From assembly GCA_027924585.1 (NCBI GenBank), contig BSBM01000600.1:16400001-16464000 (forward strand): a stretch of 64,000 nt of DNA, given 5' to 3'. The translations under genes and the position numbers were made by a program. Source of the DNA: Larix kaempferi. Taxonomy: Eukaryota > Streptophyta > Pinopsida > Pinales > Pinaceae. The notes below the pieces were generated by a model that saw nothing but the letters and a program-made list of their open reading frames with translations, had not been told where the DNA came from and made no database searches. Each line of letters starts with the position of its first letter. Positions within the stretch are counted from its first letter, which is position 1. Of the stretch, positions 46,375 to 56,149 are shown piece by piece.

Positions 46375-47840
46375 TTATAACTGATTGAGGTTGGAGGATG
46401 CTAGAGCCGCGTTAATGATTTGATACTGGCCCGAGGCCACCAGGTTCCTTCTTATCATCTGAATTCTTTGCATGTTACTTCGCCTGCCTCTTTTCTCACC
46501 GCTGGTTATCTTTTTCCCATCGTTCTCTTTGAGAGATTCGGAAATTATCCCCAAGGGTTTGCGGTTCTTGGACTTAATGATCGCTTTCTCCAGGAGAGAG
46601 ACCTGATGAGGTGTTATAGGAATCGGATTTTCGACTATACATGTTTCCTCCAGACCTTCCAGATCCAGATCTTCCAGTTCCATTTCATCTCCGCCTTCCT
46701 CTTGCAAGGATCTTGCGTAGCCTTGAGCATCAGCCTCGGATATATGAACAATGTTGTCATCTTTTTGTTCTTTATTTGTTGCTTCTATCTTTTCCATCGT
46801 AGAAATAACTTCAACATCTTTTTCTTCTTCCCCTAATTGCAGGACCTCATACCTATTGTGGATCATGGTCTTCTTGTGAATTTCAGGGCCCCCGACCTTC
46901 CTGGCTTGTCGTTTCTTGCTAGTAACTCTTTTGAATCCTTCTTGGTCTTTTCCTTCAGAGTCAGTTTTTCCTGCTGGTTGTTTGTTAAGCGGACAATCCC
47001 TGAATAGATGCCCATGTTCATGGCATCGCCGACATCAAAACGGGATATGTTCATAATCAATGGCCTGGAACCAATCTTCATCCTCCCAGGTAAGGTCTAT
47101 TCCTGCCGGCAAGTCTTGGGAGATATCCAAATAGAGGCATATACGAGCATAAGATGTATACCGCATCTTCTTGGTTTGTTCTGAGACTTTTACGAACACC
47201 CCCAGCTCATTACCAATCTCTGTTAGTATTTCTTCGTTCCAGTATTCAGAAGGCAATGAGTAGAGTCTTATCCAGACCGGGGCAATGGTTAAATTTTCTT
47301 TGTCTGGGTTGAACCGCTCTTTCCAGGGGCAAAGATACAGTCCATCCAAATTGAAAAAGTATGGTCCATTGTCAAAAATCCTTGTACGGTCTTCCTCATT
47401 AAAGAAAATCACAGTAAAGAAACCTTTAGCTCCCAATTGGAGATTGTAATGTCCCTGAGGCTTCCAAGTTGTGTTGATCCACCACACCAGCACTTTCTCA
47501 GCTGGCCAGATCCCAACAAATTTTCCAATAAGTGCATGTTCTTTCATGTGTTGGATATCAGTTTGGATCCTCTTTGATTTTATCAAGAGTTTAGGAATTT
47601 TGTGCGCCTTTGGCAGACATTGCCCAGGCTTTCTTGATTCTATCATTGTCTAAACAGAAGTGGCCACACCACTTGTTCCTACCTCAATATTCCCAGTCCC
47701 GCTTCCAGGGGAAGGATCTTGGTTTGTCTGCTTTCCTTTTTCCATATTGCCAACAGAGGCCAAGACCATGCCATCAGTGGCTGTACCCATGTCCTTCCCA
47801 TCCCGCATACCAAGGAGGCCCCAACAGAGACCCCACACCA
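46375..47840 (-). pseudogene. LINE ORF1 (DUF4283-like, CCHC zinc knuckle)
   Basis: The main block, 47646-47035, holds the DUF4283-type region: IGKFVGIWPAEKVLVWWI, FFTVIFFNEEDRTRIFDNGP, WIRLYSLPSEYW and YARICLYLDIS. A TGA at 47035 lies two codons before the knuckle CRRCHEHGHLFRDC. The same frame continues to 46375 with an acidic, charged tail. Upstream, 47840-47650 is in frame as well, ended by a TAG. Both stops look like single base changes (CGA or CAA/CAG type). ORF1 protein binds LINE RNA. A 163-codon open block at 46866-46375 is its C-terminal part. Confidence 0.85.
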
Positions 47841-47957
47841 TTACCAAAATCAAAAAAGCTTCAAATCATCGTAACACCTTCCGCCTATGTCTGCTCCATC
47901 ACCTCCGTCAATCAAGCACTTATTCAAGGACTCGATTGATTTTTTACTAGCTTGATC
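47841..47957 (-). other. LINE 5' UTR
   Basis: From the target duplication to the first plausible ATG of ORF1. Short, without other features; may be a full 5' end, as the element reaches ORF1 completely. Confidence 0.55.
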
Positions 47958-47970
47958 CACTCTACATAGG
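47958..47970. repeat. Target-site duplication of the LINE, right copy
   Basis: cactctacatagg, identical to 8006-8018. Confidence 0.85.
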
Positions 47971-48035
47971 CTTAATTTCTATCTTATACTCTCTATATAT
48001 TCAAGAGCCATAACATACCAGGAATAAAGTAGGTT

Positions 48036-48193
48036 AGTCTTATTTTGGAGAATAGAGGGCTTGTGGTGGCGACAAGAAAGTGATTCGAATACATTTAGCA
48101 TTTTTAGTACTTTATTAAATTATTGGAATGGCACTAAAGGAAGGAATGGTAGTGGAGGTTCATTGCAACGAGGAAGGATATCAAGGATGTTAG
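48036..48193 (+). pseudogene. Truncated copy of the Agenet gene
   Basis: From an ATG at 48128 the sequence matches the first 20 or so codons of the gene at 3598 (the translation starts MALKEGMVVEVHCNEEGYQG beside MAMKEGMTVEIRCNEEGYRG) and then stops at a TAG where the intact gene has a Trp codon region. Upstream, 48036-48110 resembles 3020-3090 (both have 'tattttggaga' and 'aagtgatt(c/t)gaat'). About 460 bp that hold the promoter repeats and TATA box in the intact gene are missing here. Homology ends at about 48193. Confidence 0.8.
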
Positions 48194-48345
48194 AAAATGG
48201 TAATTACTCTCACCTTGCAAACGACGAGTCTCAATTAAAAGATCATTATTAGCACTCGAGTTAGAAATGTTTCCACTAAGTCTAATATTAAGATTCTAGT
48301 TTATTGGATGTTATATTTGTTTAAATATAGGCCTTTGCGTTTTGC
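48194..48345. other. Short unassigned stretch
   Basis: DNA between the Agenet remnant and the repeat array. No frame or motif recognised. Confidence 0.3.
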
Positions 48346-48617
48346 GTTCATTGTAAGGATCAAGCATGATCACATATCTTGTGAATCTTACAAGCATGAT
48401 CACATATCTTATGAATAAATATTTTGAGAAACAATTCTAAATTGAATTCATCAATTATTTGTGTGTCTCTATTCCATAAAACGTTCATTGTAAGGATCAA
48501 GAATGATCACATATCTTATGAATCTTACAAGCATGATCACATATCTTATGAATAAAGATTTTGAGAAACAATTCTAAATTGAATTCATCAATTATTTGTG
48601 TGTCTCTATGGAATAGA
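48346..48617. repeat. 136-bp tandem duplication
   Basis: Copies start at 48346 and 48482 (cgttcattgtaaggatcaag) and run through a shared 'attctaaattgaattcatca' block. Only a few bases differ. Inside each, 'aagcatgatcacatatctta' or a variant also occurs twice. Confidence 0.85.
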
Positions 48618-48661
48618 GACACACAAATAATTGAATTCATCAATTATTTGTGTGTCTCTAT
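48590..48661. repeat. Perfect inverted repeats (20-bp arms) in series
   Basis: aattatttgtgtgtctctat (48590-48609) is followed after 3 bp by its exact reverse complement (48613-48632), and after about 9 bp by the forward form again (48642-48661). It could form a hairpin or cruciform. Confidence 0.85.
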
Positions 48662-48663
48662 TC

Positions 48664-49376
48664 CATAAAAGTAGTAGAGCAGATTTAAGTGTTTTGAAGA
48701 GCACATTGCTCCAAGAGTCAATCCAAGCCATGTTGTATTCTTCCATCGTGAAGAAGTAGTCCTCCATACTAAAGAAGGCTAAGATCTCAGTCTGAAGCAC
48801 TAGATTTGAACGTGGGATCTACAGATCCCAAGCAAATTTGTGGAGAGACATCCATCCCATAAGAGAGATAGCTCGAGCCATGAAGAAACTATGATTGTTG
48901 TTGAAGAGTGAGATCATTGTAGATGTTGGTTGTGAAGCGAATGGTCGTGGAGCAAAGAAAGATCGAAATAGCTTGCAGATTTATAGATCTGAAGTGCTTG
49001 CGAGTGAGTAGTATACCCATGTGCGACCACCTTGAAGTGGTCACGACCAATTGCGAGGACACTTATGAAACGATTTTTCTCATGCTCGGTCACATGCAGT
49101 AAATGCTCAGCGTGCGACCATGTGTTGGTTTTTTGGAAGATAGCTGTTGGAGAGTGTGATGAGAGGCGTCATTGAATAAAAGAGACAGTTGTGACAGAGT
49201 TTGGGTACATTGGTCAAACCATCCAAGTAAAGAAGGACCAATTCATGAAAACATAATCCAATCCACGAGAATATATAGTTGTTGTGGGGAAAGACCTTGC
49301 TGAGATCGTTGAATATGTCGTGAAGAAGATACACTCATTGAATAAGAGTGCAAAGGGAGGCATCCCGTGTTAAAAT
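48664..49376. other. Unassigned region, possible LTR or leader of a lost element
   Basis: No domain in six frames. The minus strand 48606-48800 has a short open frame with a Trp-rich sequence but nothing I recognise. A 'gaccaccttgaagtggtc' palindrome lies at about 49026. Confidence 0.3.
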
Positions 49377-49687
49377 ATTCTAAAAAAGTGGAAATATAAA
49401 ATGGTATTATAAAAAATGAAAAGCTCATTTTTTGTTTGTTTAAAAGAAAAGAGAAGTTCTAGATTGGTGCGAAGTTGTGTTATGTAGTAGTCTTGCACAA
49501 TCTATCAGAAGTAGTAGAAGCAAAAGGTCGAGATATATGTCACATTTTTTAAGATTGAAAGTTTGAGATCTTGCATTAAGGGGGCACCAAGAAAAACCAT
49601 AATTTTTTAAGGGGGTGTTAAGGGAGAAAGGACAAAGACTAAAGAGAAAAAAGTTGAAATATGAGTTCATCCAAGTAGAATAGTCAT

Positions 49688-50212
49688 GGGTCGGAAAAGA
49701 AGACTCAAATAGCTCCAGAAAGAGCTTAAACAGATCGAGAGAGAGAACATAAGAGTAGAGGAAACATATTTTGCAAAGAAATATGGAGTTGTTCCATTTG
49801 AATATGAGAAGTCCATACATAAAGAAGATTATATTATAGAAATAGAGTTTGATGAAAGGTGGAGAACCATCCCACATAAAATTGCTACGTTGGATCATGC
49901 ATTTGTGAGTGAAGCAGAGCATGAAGAATCTGTAGCAGCAAATTTGACATATGTGAGTAAAACTAAGTAAGAGCATACAGTTATTGGTGAATCCCACTAT
50001 GAAGGAAAACAACTGGATGGCAGTTATAATGATGAAGATAACCTCTTAGTAGTAGAGGTCGAAGCACTTGAACCAAATTATGATGGTGAACACCTATCTT
50101 ATGAAGGTTGGATGAATGTGCTACAACAAAAAGAACTACTAGATGAGTTGTTTTTTGGAAGGGTAGTCCTACTTGACAATGAAAACCAAGTAGATGTGTC
50201 TTGATTGCAGTA
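49688..50212 (+). pseudogene. Small 3' ORF of the tandem Ty3 units, copy A
   Basis: From ATG at about 49688 (MGRKRRLK) the frame runs about 175 codons to a TGA 12 bp before the LTR, with stops at two codons. The translation is very charged, with helical N-terminal part (KQIERENIRVEETYFAKKYG) and an acidic end (EDNLLVVEVEALEPNYDGEH, ELLDELFFGRV). Copy B (about 55600-56127) keeps the same frame with a stop at a different place, so the frame was once used. No family recognised. The long minus-strand open frames here are shadows. Confidence 0.6.
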
Positions 50213-50224
50213 GAAAGACATTGA

Positions 50225-50890
50225 TGTTGGAGCATCCATGGTTGTTGGAAATCTTGCATCAACCAAAAATATTATACTTTGATGTTGCTTTGGTTTGACT
50301 AATGTTTTGAGAAATAAGTTGAAAACATTAGGCCAAAGATTATGTTTTAAATAATTAATCTAATTTTTGTTGCAAATGATATAGTAGGAGGTTGTGTAGG
50401 AGTGCATTTTTAAAGTCTAAAAAGCAAAAGGAAAAAATGTCGTGGATTTTTTTGGAGTTATTGAAATTAATAATGGAACATTTAATGCTTTTTCTAATAG
50501 TGGAGAAGCTTTTTCAGTTTCATGGTATAGCCTTTTCAAATGAGATAAAAATCAGACTTTTGGAAGGATTTAATTTATTTATTTTTAATTGTTGGAACAA
50601 CCTTTTTAGTTACATGGTGTAGCATTTTCAAAGGAGGCAAAAATCACATTTTTTGAAGTATTTTATTCCAAAAATCACCTTGGTTCTTATCATTGTAACC
50701 TATTTGTATTGTTGTTCATCCATATTAGAGACTGTATAATCTTGTATAATCAGAATTATTAAAGTTTGTAAGCATTTGTGCAAGTTTGGAATACAAGATA
50801 TTGCATCATAGTTGTTTATTTTTGCATTCAAATCATTGGTGTTTGTTTTGTGAGTTTTTGAGAGAGGGTTTTGTGAAAACCCCTCTTGCA
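50225..50890 (+). repeat. LTR of tandem Ty3 units, copy A (666 bp)
   Basis: TGTTGGAGCATCC to CCCCTCTTGCA, TG...CA ended, followed after 4 bp by a PBS. Copy B is at 56150-56812. Confidence 0.7.
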
Positions 50891-50894
50891 TTAG

Positions 50895-50911
50895 TGGTAT
50901 TAGAGTAGGTT
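50895..50911 (+). other. Primer-binding site, unit A
   Basis: TGGTATTAGAGTAGGTT, a variant of the initiator-Met complement TGGTATCAGAGC, 4 bp after the LTR. Confidence 0.7.
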
Positions 50912-51059
50912 GTTCTTGAGTATGCAAGTGGAATGCCGAGGTGAAGTAGTTTGCCACAGGACCTCTGAGTTGTGACTTGTGAGAAAAATGCCTCCCAGAG
51001 TAGCACCATGAGGTAGGGGTAGAGGTAGAGGTAGAAACCCTCCCGGTATGGAATATTTT

Positions 51060-51760
51060 AGAGCCCTTTAGAGGCAAGTTTAGGCATTACAAGAATATTT
51101 GCATCGAGGAGTTGATGTTAGAAAAAGAGACAAAAGTGAAGATGAAGCTCAAAGTGAGGAACCATTCAAAGAAGAAGCACGTGATGGAATTGATCCTAGA
51201 GAAATTCGATTGCTTGGAGCCATTTCCAAGGTTGGAAAAAGACCTGAGATGGAGGTCTCAAAATTTAATGGAAGCTTAAATCTAGAAAGGTCATAGATTG
51301 GATAAATGACATGGAAGAATTATTTGAATTCAAAGAGATTGAAGAGCTTGACAAAATGAAATTTGTAAAGACAAAACTAAAGGGACGTGCTAGTATTTGG
51401 TGGAAAGAAATCCAACTTGAAAGAGGAAGGAGATGAAAGGATAAAATCGTTAAATGGGATAAAATGGTAGAAAATATGAAGATGTAATTCATTCCTATGG
51501 ATTATGAACTAGAGCTACTGAAGAAGATACAAATTCTTTGACAAGGAACAAGAACAGTAAAAGAATATATTGAAGAATTCCACAAAATCGTTATTAGAAC
51601 TTAGCATGCTGAAGAAAATAGGGAGAAAGAAGCATGTCACATCAACGGATTGAAGCCTATCATACAAGAATAATTAGCACTAGTGGTAATGTGCACCATA
51701 GAAGATGCATATTTATTTGCACTGAAGGTGGTAGAAATATTAAATAGAAATATGGTCCTG
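51060..51760 (+). pseudogene. Gag remnant, unit A
   Basis: Plus-strand reading with several stops: KVGKRPEMEVSKFNG, VIDWINDMEELFEF, KTKLKGRASIWWKEIQL and GTRTVKEYIEEFHKI are typical of the gag domain of plant Ty3 elements. No zinc knuckle follows; the sequence passes directly to protease C-terminal residues at 51766, so the knuckle and the protease active site are deleted. The same deletion is in unit B. Confidence 0.75.
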
Positions 51761-51765
51761 ATGTA

Positions 51766-52200
51766 ATGCCTAGAATAATCTTGGAAGAATTAAGTTTGTC
51801 TTGCACTAATGAGAATTCTAGAAGTCTCTTATCTTATAATAATCAACAAGCTACTTTTGGTGAAATCAAAGATCTTACTCTTTTGTTGTGTGCTCATCCA
51901 AAAATCAAAAGCACCTGCAATTTTTACGTCATTGACATGCCAGTTAGCAATTTTTATATCATTTTAGGCAAAGATTGGCAAGTTTTGATTGGTTGATACT
52001 TTTCGAATGATGGTACGCACATGTCTCTTCCAAGAAATGGAAAAAATATTATTGTTTTTAGGGAAGATAGAATATCTCACTACATTGAGAGTGTTCCTTG
52101 GTCTCATGCTAATTACTTTGAGGAATACCTTGGTGTGTATTCTATTTTTATTGAGGATGATGAAAAAGCCATAACACCTAGCAAAGAACTTGATGATGGA
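51766..52200 (+). pseudogene. Protease C-terminal remnant and linker, unit A
   Basis: The frame 51766-51996 holds the end of a retropepsin (FYVIDMPVSNFYIILGKDW). The D-[ST]-G motif is absent. The linker that follows (REDRISHYIESVPWSHANYF, EDDEKAITPSKELDDGV) leads to the RNase H domain. Confidence 0.6.
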
Positions 52201-52206
52201 GTCTAG

Positions 52207-52560
52207 CACATGCATTTCGACGGTGCCAGCTCTAATGAAGGTAATGGGGCTAGGATAATTTTGTTCTCTCCAATTAGTAAGATCCATAATTTTTCCTATA
52301 GGCTTTAACTTCAATCCACACATAACATTTCTGAATTTGAAGCTTTAATTCTTGGAATGGAGAATTCTTATAACTTAGGTTGCTTCCATCTTACAATTTT
52401 TGGGGAATCTGAATTAATCATCAATTTGATTAAAGGCATTTATGTTCCATCCAATAAAATCCTAAAAGATATACACAAGCAACCAAAAGTTTAATTTCAA
52501 ATTTTCTTTCATTTAATATTGCTCATATCAGAAGAGAATTAAATTCAATGGAAAACATGC
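52207..52560 (+). pseudogene. RNase H domain placed before RT, unit A
   Basis: Begins HMHFDGASSNEGNGARIILF (Asp), then ISEFEALILGMENSYNLGCF (Glu) and IFGESELIINLIKGIY, where the third acid is Glu. It has the look of the archaeal-type RNase H of plant Ty3 elements. It lies between protease and RT, while the ordinary RNase H lies after RT. A linker like RPHLPNNNESWHVFSNDESI follows at 52620-52700. Stops break it. Confidence 0.7.
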
Positions 52561-53179
52561 TGGTTGTATTTGTTGTTAGTCCATCAAGACAACTACTTCC
52601 TGAAAGAACATATTGTATATTCTTATCTTTATATAGACCTCATCTCCCAAATAACAATGAGTCTTGGCATGTATTTTCGAATGACGAAAGTATTTGCGCT
52701 TTTCTACATAATAAATCTTTTAAACAAAAGGAACACATTTCTTTAGAAGATGATAAATTTCCCAAAGGATTAACTCCTCTGGAAAACTCTTTTTCTTCAA
52801 GTGACATAGGTGATCCAAAAAATTAAAAAACAAGAAAAATTTAAAAGAAAAATCGGTGAAGCAATTTATGTTGATATAGGGACTCCAAATAACTTAAGTA
52901 CTTCAAAATTGGAGCCAAATGTTCTGAATTTGAAAAGCATAAATTCATCGAACTATTTCACAAATTCAAAGATGTCTTTGCCAGTTATTACAAGGATTTA
53001 TGTGGTGTTTATCCTAATGTAATACAACATGTAATTCATATTAAAGAAGATGCAAAACCAATTAGGAAAAGGCAATCCTACCCTTGAAGCAACAATCATA
53101 AAGGAAGTGCAAAAACTAATTGATGCCCATATGATTTTTTTTGCTAAATATTCAGAATGACTCTCTAACCTCGTGCATG

Positions 53180-54126
53180 TCTAAGAAAAGAACGATGATA
53201 TCAAGTTGTGCATTGATTTTTGTGCATTAAATAAGTCAAGTGTTAAAGATAATTTTTCACTTCCTAATATGGAGTTAATCTTACAATAGGTATTAGGATC
53301 TTGGATGATGTCACTCCTTGATGGTTTTTCTGGATACAATCAAATCAAAGTTAAGAGAGATGACAAATACAAAACCACTTTTACTATTCGATGGGGCATG
53401 TTCACTTATGAAAGAATGCCTTTTGGCTTGGTTAAAACAGGTGCCACCTTTTAAAGGGCTATGCAAATAACCTTTGATGATCTTATCGGTAAAATAATTC
53501 AAGTCTATCTCGATGATCTAATTGTTTATTCTAAACACTAAAAAGATCACTTCAATCATCTTAGGAAATTGTTTTTACATTGTAAGAAATTTGAGATGTC
53601 TTTAAACCCAACTAAGTCTTTTTTGGTGTTACACAAGAAAATCTCCTTGGCCATATTGTCTCGGATTCTGGGATTAGCACAGATCCTAACTGAATTATTG
53701 CAATTCAAAATCTTCAAGCCCCAAATTCAAAAAAGAGATCCAATCATTTATGGGTATGATAAACAGTGTTAGAAGATTTATACCTGACTTTGCAATCAAG
53801 GATAAACCTATACATCAAATGGTTAAACAAGATCATTTTTTTGGGGGGGGTGATAACATTGAAAGGGATTTTAATCAAATTAAAAGGGAAATTAGTTTTC
53901 CCCTGTACTTGCAAAACCACACTTTCAAAAGGATTTTATAATCTATACCATTGCAATTGAGGAGGCAATTTCTGATATACTTCTTCACAAAGATGGTGAG
54001 AATATTGAACATCCAATTTAGCTTATATGAGTCAAAGCTTATCTAACAATGAATTAAAGTATTTTCTAATTGAAAAACATGCATATGCTTTAGTTAAAGC
54101 TATTGAGAAATTTAGACACTTCATTT
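53180..54126 (+). pseudogene. Reverse transcriptase and start of RNase H, unit A
   Basis: RT: MMSLLDGFSGYNQIKVKRDD, RMPFGLVKTGATF and VYLDDLIVYS (catalytic box intact), then CKKFEMSLNPTKSF. RNase H start: remnants near 53930-54126. Many stops and small indels. Confidence 0.8.
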
Positions 54127-54496
54127 TTGCACCAAGTGAAACGAGGTGCTCTACAGCCTAGTATGGGAGAGATGTTGTAACATGATGTAATGTTTCTAAC
54201 AAAATAACGTTTGTAACAAAATAATTAAAAAAATTCATGTCGACTCATAAAATAAAAAATTATGGAAAGTATTTAAAAAAAAAAAGTCCATGTTAGTTCA
54301 TAAAATAAAATATTATGAAAAGTAATTAAAAAATAGATGTTAGCTTATAAAATAAAAACTTAAAACTTAAACCCGGATCTATCAATCAAGAGAGATTAAA
54401 TTTCTTGAATTTAAATTTTTAAAAAAAATACACCTCAAGAAATTGGATCCCTCTCTGTACTTGATAGATACCGGTTTAAGATGGATCTATGCTGGT
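54127..54496. other. 370-bp insertion in unit A with an inverted repeat
   Basis: Unit B has no counterpart. It starts 'gcaccaagtgaaacgagg', then a purine stretch tatgggagaga directly before tgttgtaacatgatg, which looks like a polypurine tract and LTR start of another Ty3 element. At 54372-54476 two arms (about 36-40 bp, imperfect) form an inverted repeat: 'ccggatctatcaatcaagag' and its near complement ending ccgg. Confidence 0.5.
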
Positions 54497-54556
54497 AGGT
54501 AAGCATGAGATAAAAGTCTCTTTACCTATTATTAAATTTTTACTTTCATGAACTTA

Positions 54557-55306
54557 TCTGTAATAAAAATAGTAATAATAATAATAATAATCAATTAAGT
54601 TAAAATACACACCCCTTCTATAAAAGGGTGTTAGATGGACTATATAATGGCCCCCAACATTGTATCTTTTTTATTTATATCAATATATTTTTATCAATTA
54701 TCAAAATTTGTGAGTTATTCGATGGGGAGTGGATTTTCACTCCCCATCGCCACCATCCCCACTCCATATCGCCACCATCCCCACTCCATATCGCTTCCTC
54801 CTGCGCAGTCCTCCCACCTCCTTCCGCCTGCGCAGCCCTCCGCCTCCAGCCGCCTCCCTTCACGTCCTCCTCCTTCCTTCCCGCCTTCCTGTCCATCTCC
54901 CATCCACCACGCACCACGTCCACCGCCTCCCTTCACGTCCTCCTCATTCCTTCCCGCCTTCCTGTCCATCTCCCATCCACCGCCTGCTTACACCTGCGCG
55001 TCACGCGTTCCTCACTCGGCGCCCCCCGCCCACTCCTTCCATTGCTCCCGCGTTCCTCTACGCCGCCACCTTTCCGCCATGCCTTCCCCTGCTCTCCATC
55101 CCTCCGTCTCCTGCGTACATTGCATCAACGCGACTCAAGACGACCTGCACACATCCGTTGACAAACAAATAAAATTAATAAATACAAATTTTTTATTATA
55201 ATAATAATATTATTATATAATAATAATAATAATAATAATTTCCAAAGTTCAAAATATATATATATATATTCTAATTCAATGCAATATTTTTTAAAAGAAA
55301 AGTTGA
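54557..55306. other. GC-rich block with hairpin and TATA-like box between the Ty3 units
   Basis: It holds a TAA run at 54567-54590, a TATA-like ctataaaagg at 54618-54627, a perfect hairpin at 54720-54749 (cgatggggagtg, 6-base loop, cactccccatcg), a GC-rich stretch of about 440 bp (54721-55160) with a 73-bp direct repeat (54851 and 54924), and an AT-repeat end (55195-55275). The GC-rich part is open in three plus frames, with Pro/Ser/Arg-rich translations that I take to be composition effects. It may be part of an LTR. Confidence 0.45.
54618..54627 (+). promoter_or_regulatory. TATA-like box before the GC-rich block
   Basis: ctataaaagg, within 'accccttctataaaagggtg', a short near-palindrome. 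A good TATA consensus, about 100 bp before the GC-rich part. Confidence 0.35.
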
Positions 55307-55599
55307 GTCACTCAAAAAGTGGAAATATAAAAAGGTATTATAAAAAATGAAAGGTCATTTATTTTTGTTTAAAAAAGAAGAGAAGTTCTAGATTGGTGTG
55401 AAGTTGTGTTATGCAATGGTCTTGCACACCCTATAGTAGCAGCAGCAAAAGGTTGAGATATATGTCACATTTTTTAAGATTGAAAGTCTTGAGATCTTGT
55501 ATTAAGGGGCACTAAGAAAAACCATAATTTTTTTAAGGGGGTGATAAGGGAGAAAGGACGAAGATTAAAGAGGAGAAGTTGAAATATGAGTTCATCCAA

Positions 55600-56127
55600 G
55601 AAGAATAGTCATCAGTGGGAAAAGAAGACTCAAACAACTCCAAAGAGAATTTAAACAGATCGAGAGAGAGAACATAAGAGTAGAGGAAACATATTTTGCA
55701 AAGAAATATGGAGTTGTTCCATTTCAATATGAGAAGTACATACACAAAGAAAATTATATTATAGAAACAAAGTTTGATGAAAGGTAGAGCAACATCCCAC
55801 AGAAAATTGCCACGTTGGATCATGCATTTGTGAGTGAAGCAGAGCATGAAGAATCTATAGTAGCAAATTTGACATTTGTGAGTAAAACTAAGTAAGAGCA
55901 TATAGTTGTTGGTGAATCCCACTGTGAAGGAAAACAAGTGGATGACAGTTATAATGATGAAGATAACCTCTTAGTAGTAGAGGTCGAAGAACTTGAACCA
56001 AATTATGATGGTGAACACCTATCTTATGAAGGTTGGATGAATGTGCTACAACAAAAACAGCTACTTGATGAGTTGTTTTTTGGAAGGGTAATCCTACTAG
56101 ACAATGAAAACCAAGTAGATGTGTCTT
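55600..56127 (+). pseudogene. Small 3' ORF of the tandem Ty3 units, copy B
   Basis: Same frame as 49688-50212. The ATG region is mutated; two stops interrupt (one near 55785, one near 55892). 55938-56129 is open and ends just before the LTR. Confidence 0.6.
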
Positions 56128-56149
56128 GATTGCAACAGAAAGACATTGA

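Larger units (their letters stand above)
8019..47957 (-). mobile_element. L1-type LINE, split into three pieces by nested LTR elements
   Basis: LINE sequence is found at 46325-47957 (5' end, ORF1, start of ORF2), 20304-25900 (rest of ORF2, 3' part) and 8019-8121 (3' end with poly(A)), about 7.3 kb in all. Gypsy-1 (8122-20303) and gypsy-2 (25901-46319) separate the pieces. A 13-bp target duplication bounds the whole. The order ORF1 (DUF4283-like, CCHC), then endonuclease, RT and RNase H, is that of plant L1 elements. Stops and frameshifts make it inactive. It is the oldest layer of the nest, as everything else lies inside it. Confidence 0.85.
49377..54556 (+). mobile_element. Decayed Ty3/gypsy unit A of a tandem pair (no integrase)
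   Basis: Order: 3' ORF block (49688-50212), LTR (50225-50890), PBS, gag (51060-51760), protease remnant, RNase H domain before RT (52207-52560), RT (53180-53760), RNase H remnant up to 54126. A roughly 370-bp insertion occupies 54127-54496, and homology with unit B ends at about 54556. All frames carry stops. Unit B (55307-60992) has the same order with about 8-10% difference by eye. Confidence 0.75.

Noticed and set aside
46863-47081. 72-codon minus-strand frame
   Set aside because: Out of frame with LINE ORF1, which runs through the same region in another frame and carries the zinc knuckle.
49440-50012. 190-codon open frame on the minus strand
   Set aside because: It is the antisense shadow of the charged plus-strand ORF that is conserved between both units; its translation is Phe/Leu/Cys-rich and without a domain.
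54628-55201. Three overlapping Pro/Ser-rich plus-strand open frames of up to 188 codons
   Set aside because: All come from the GC-rich, stop-poor composition; no frame is better than the others and direct repeats explain the length.
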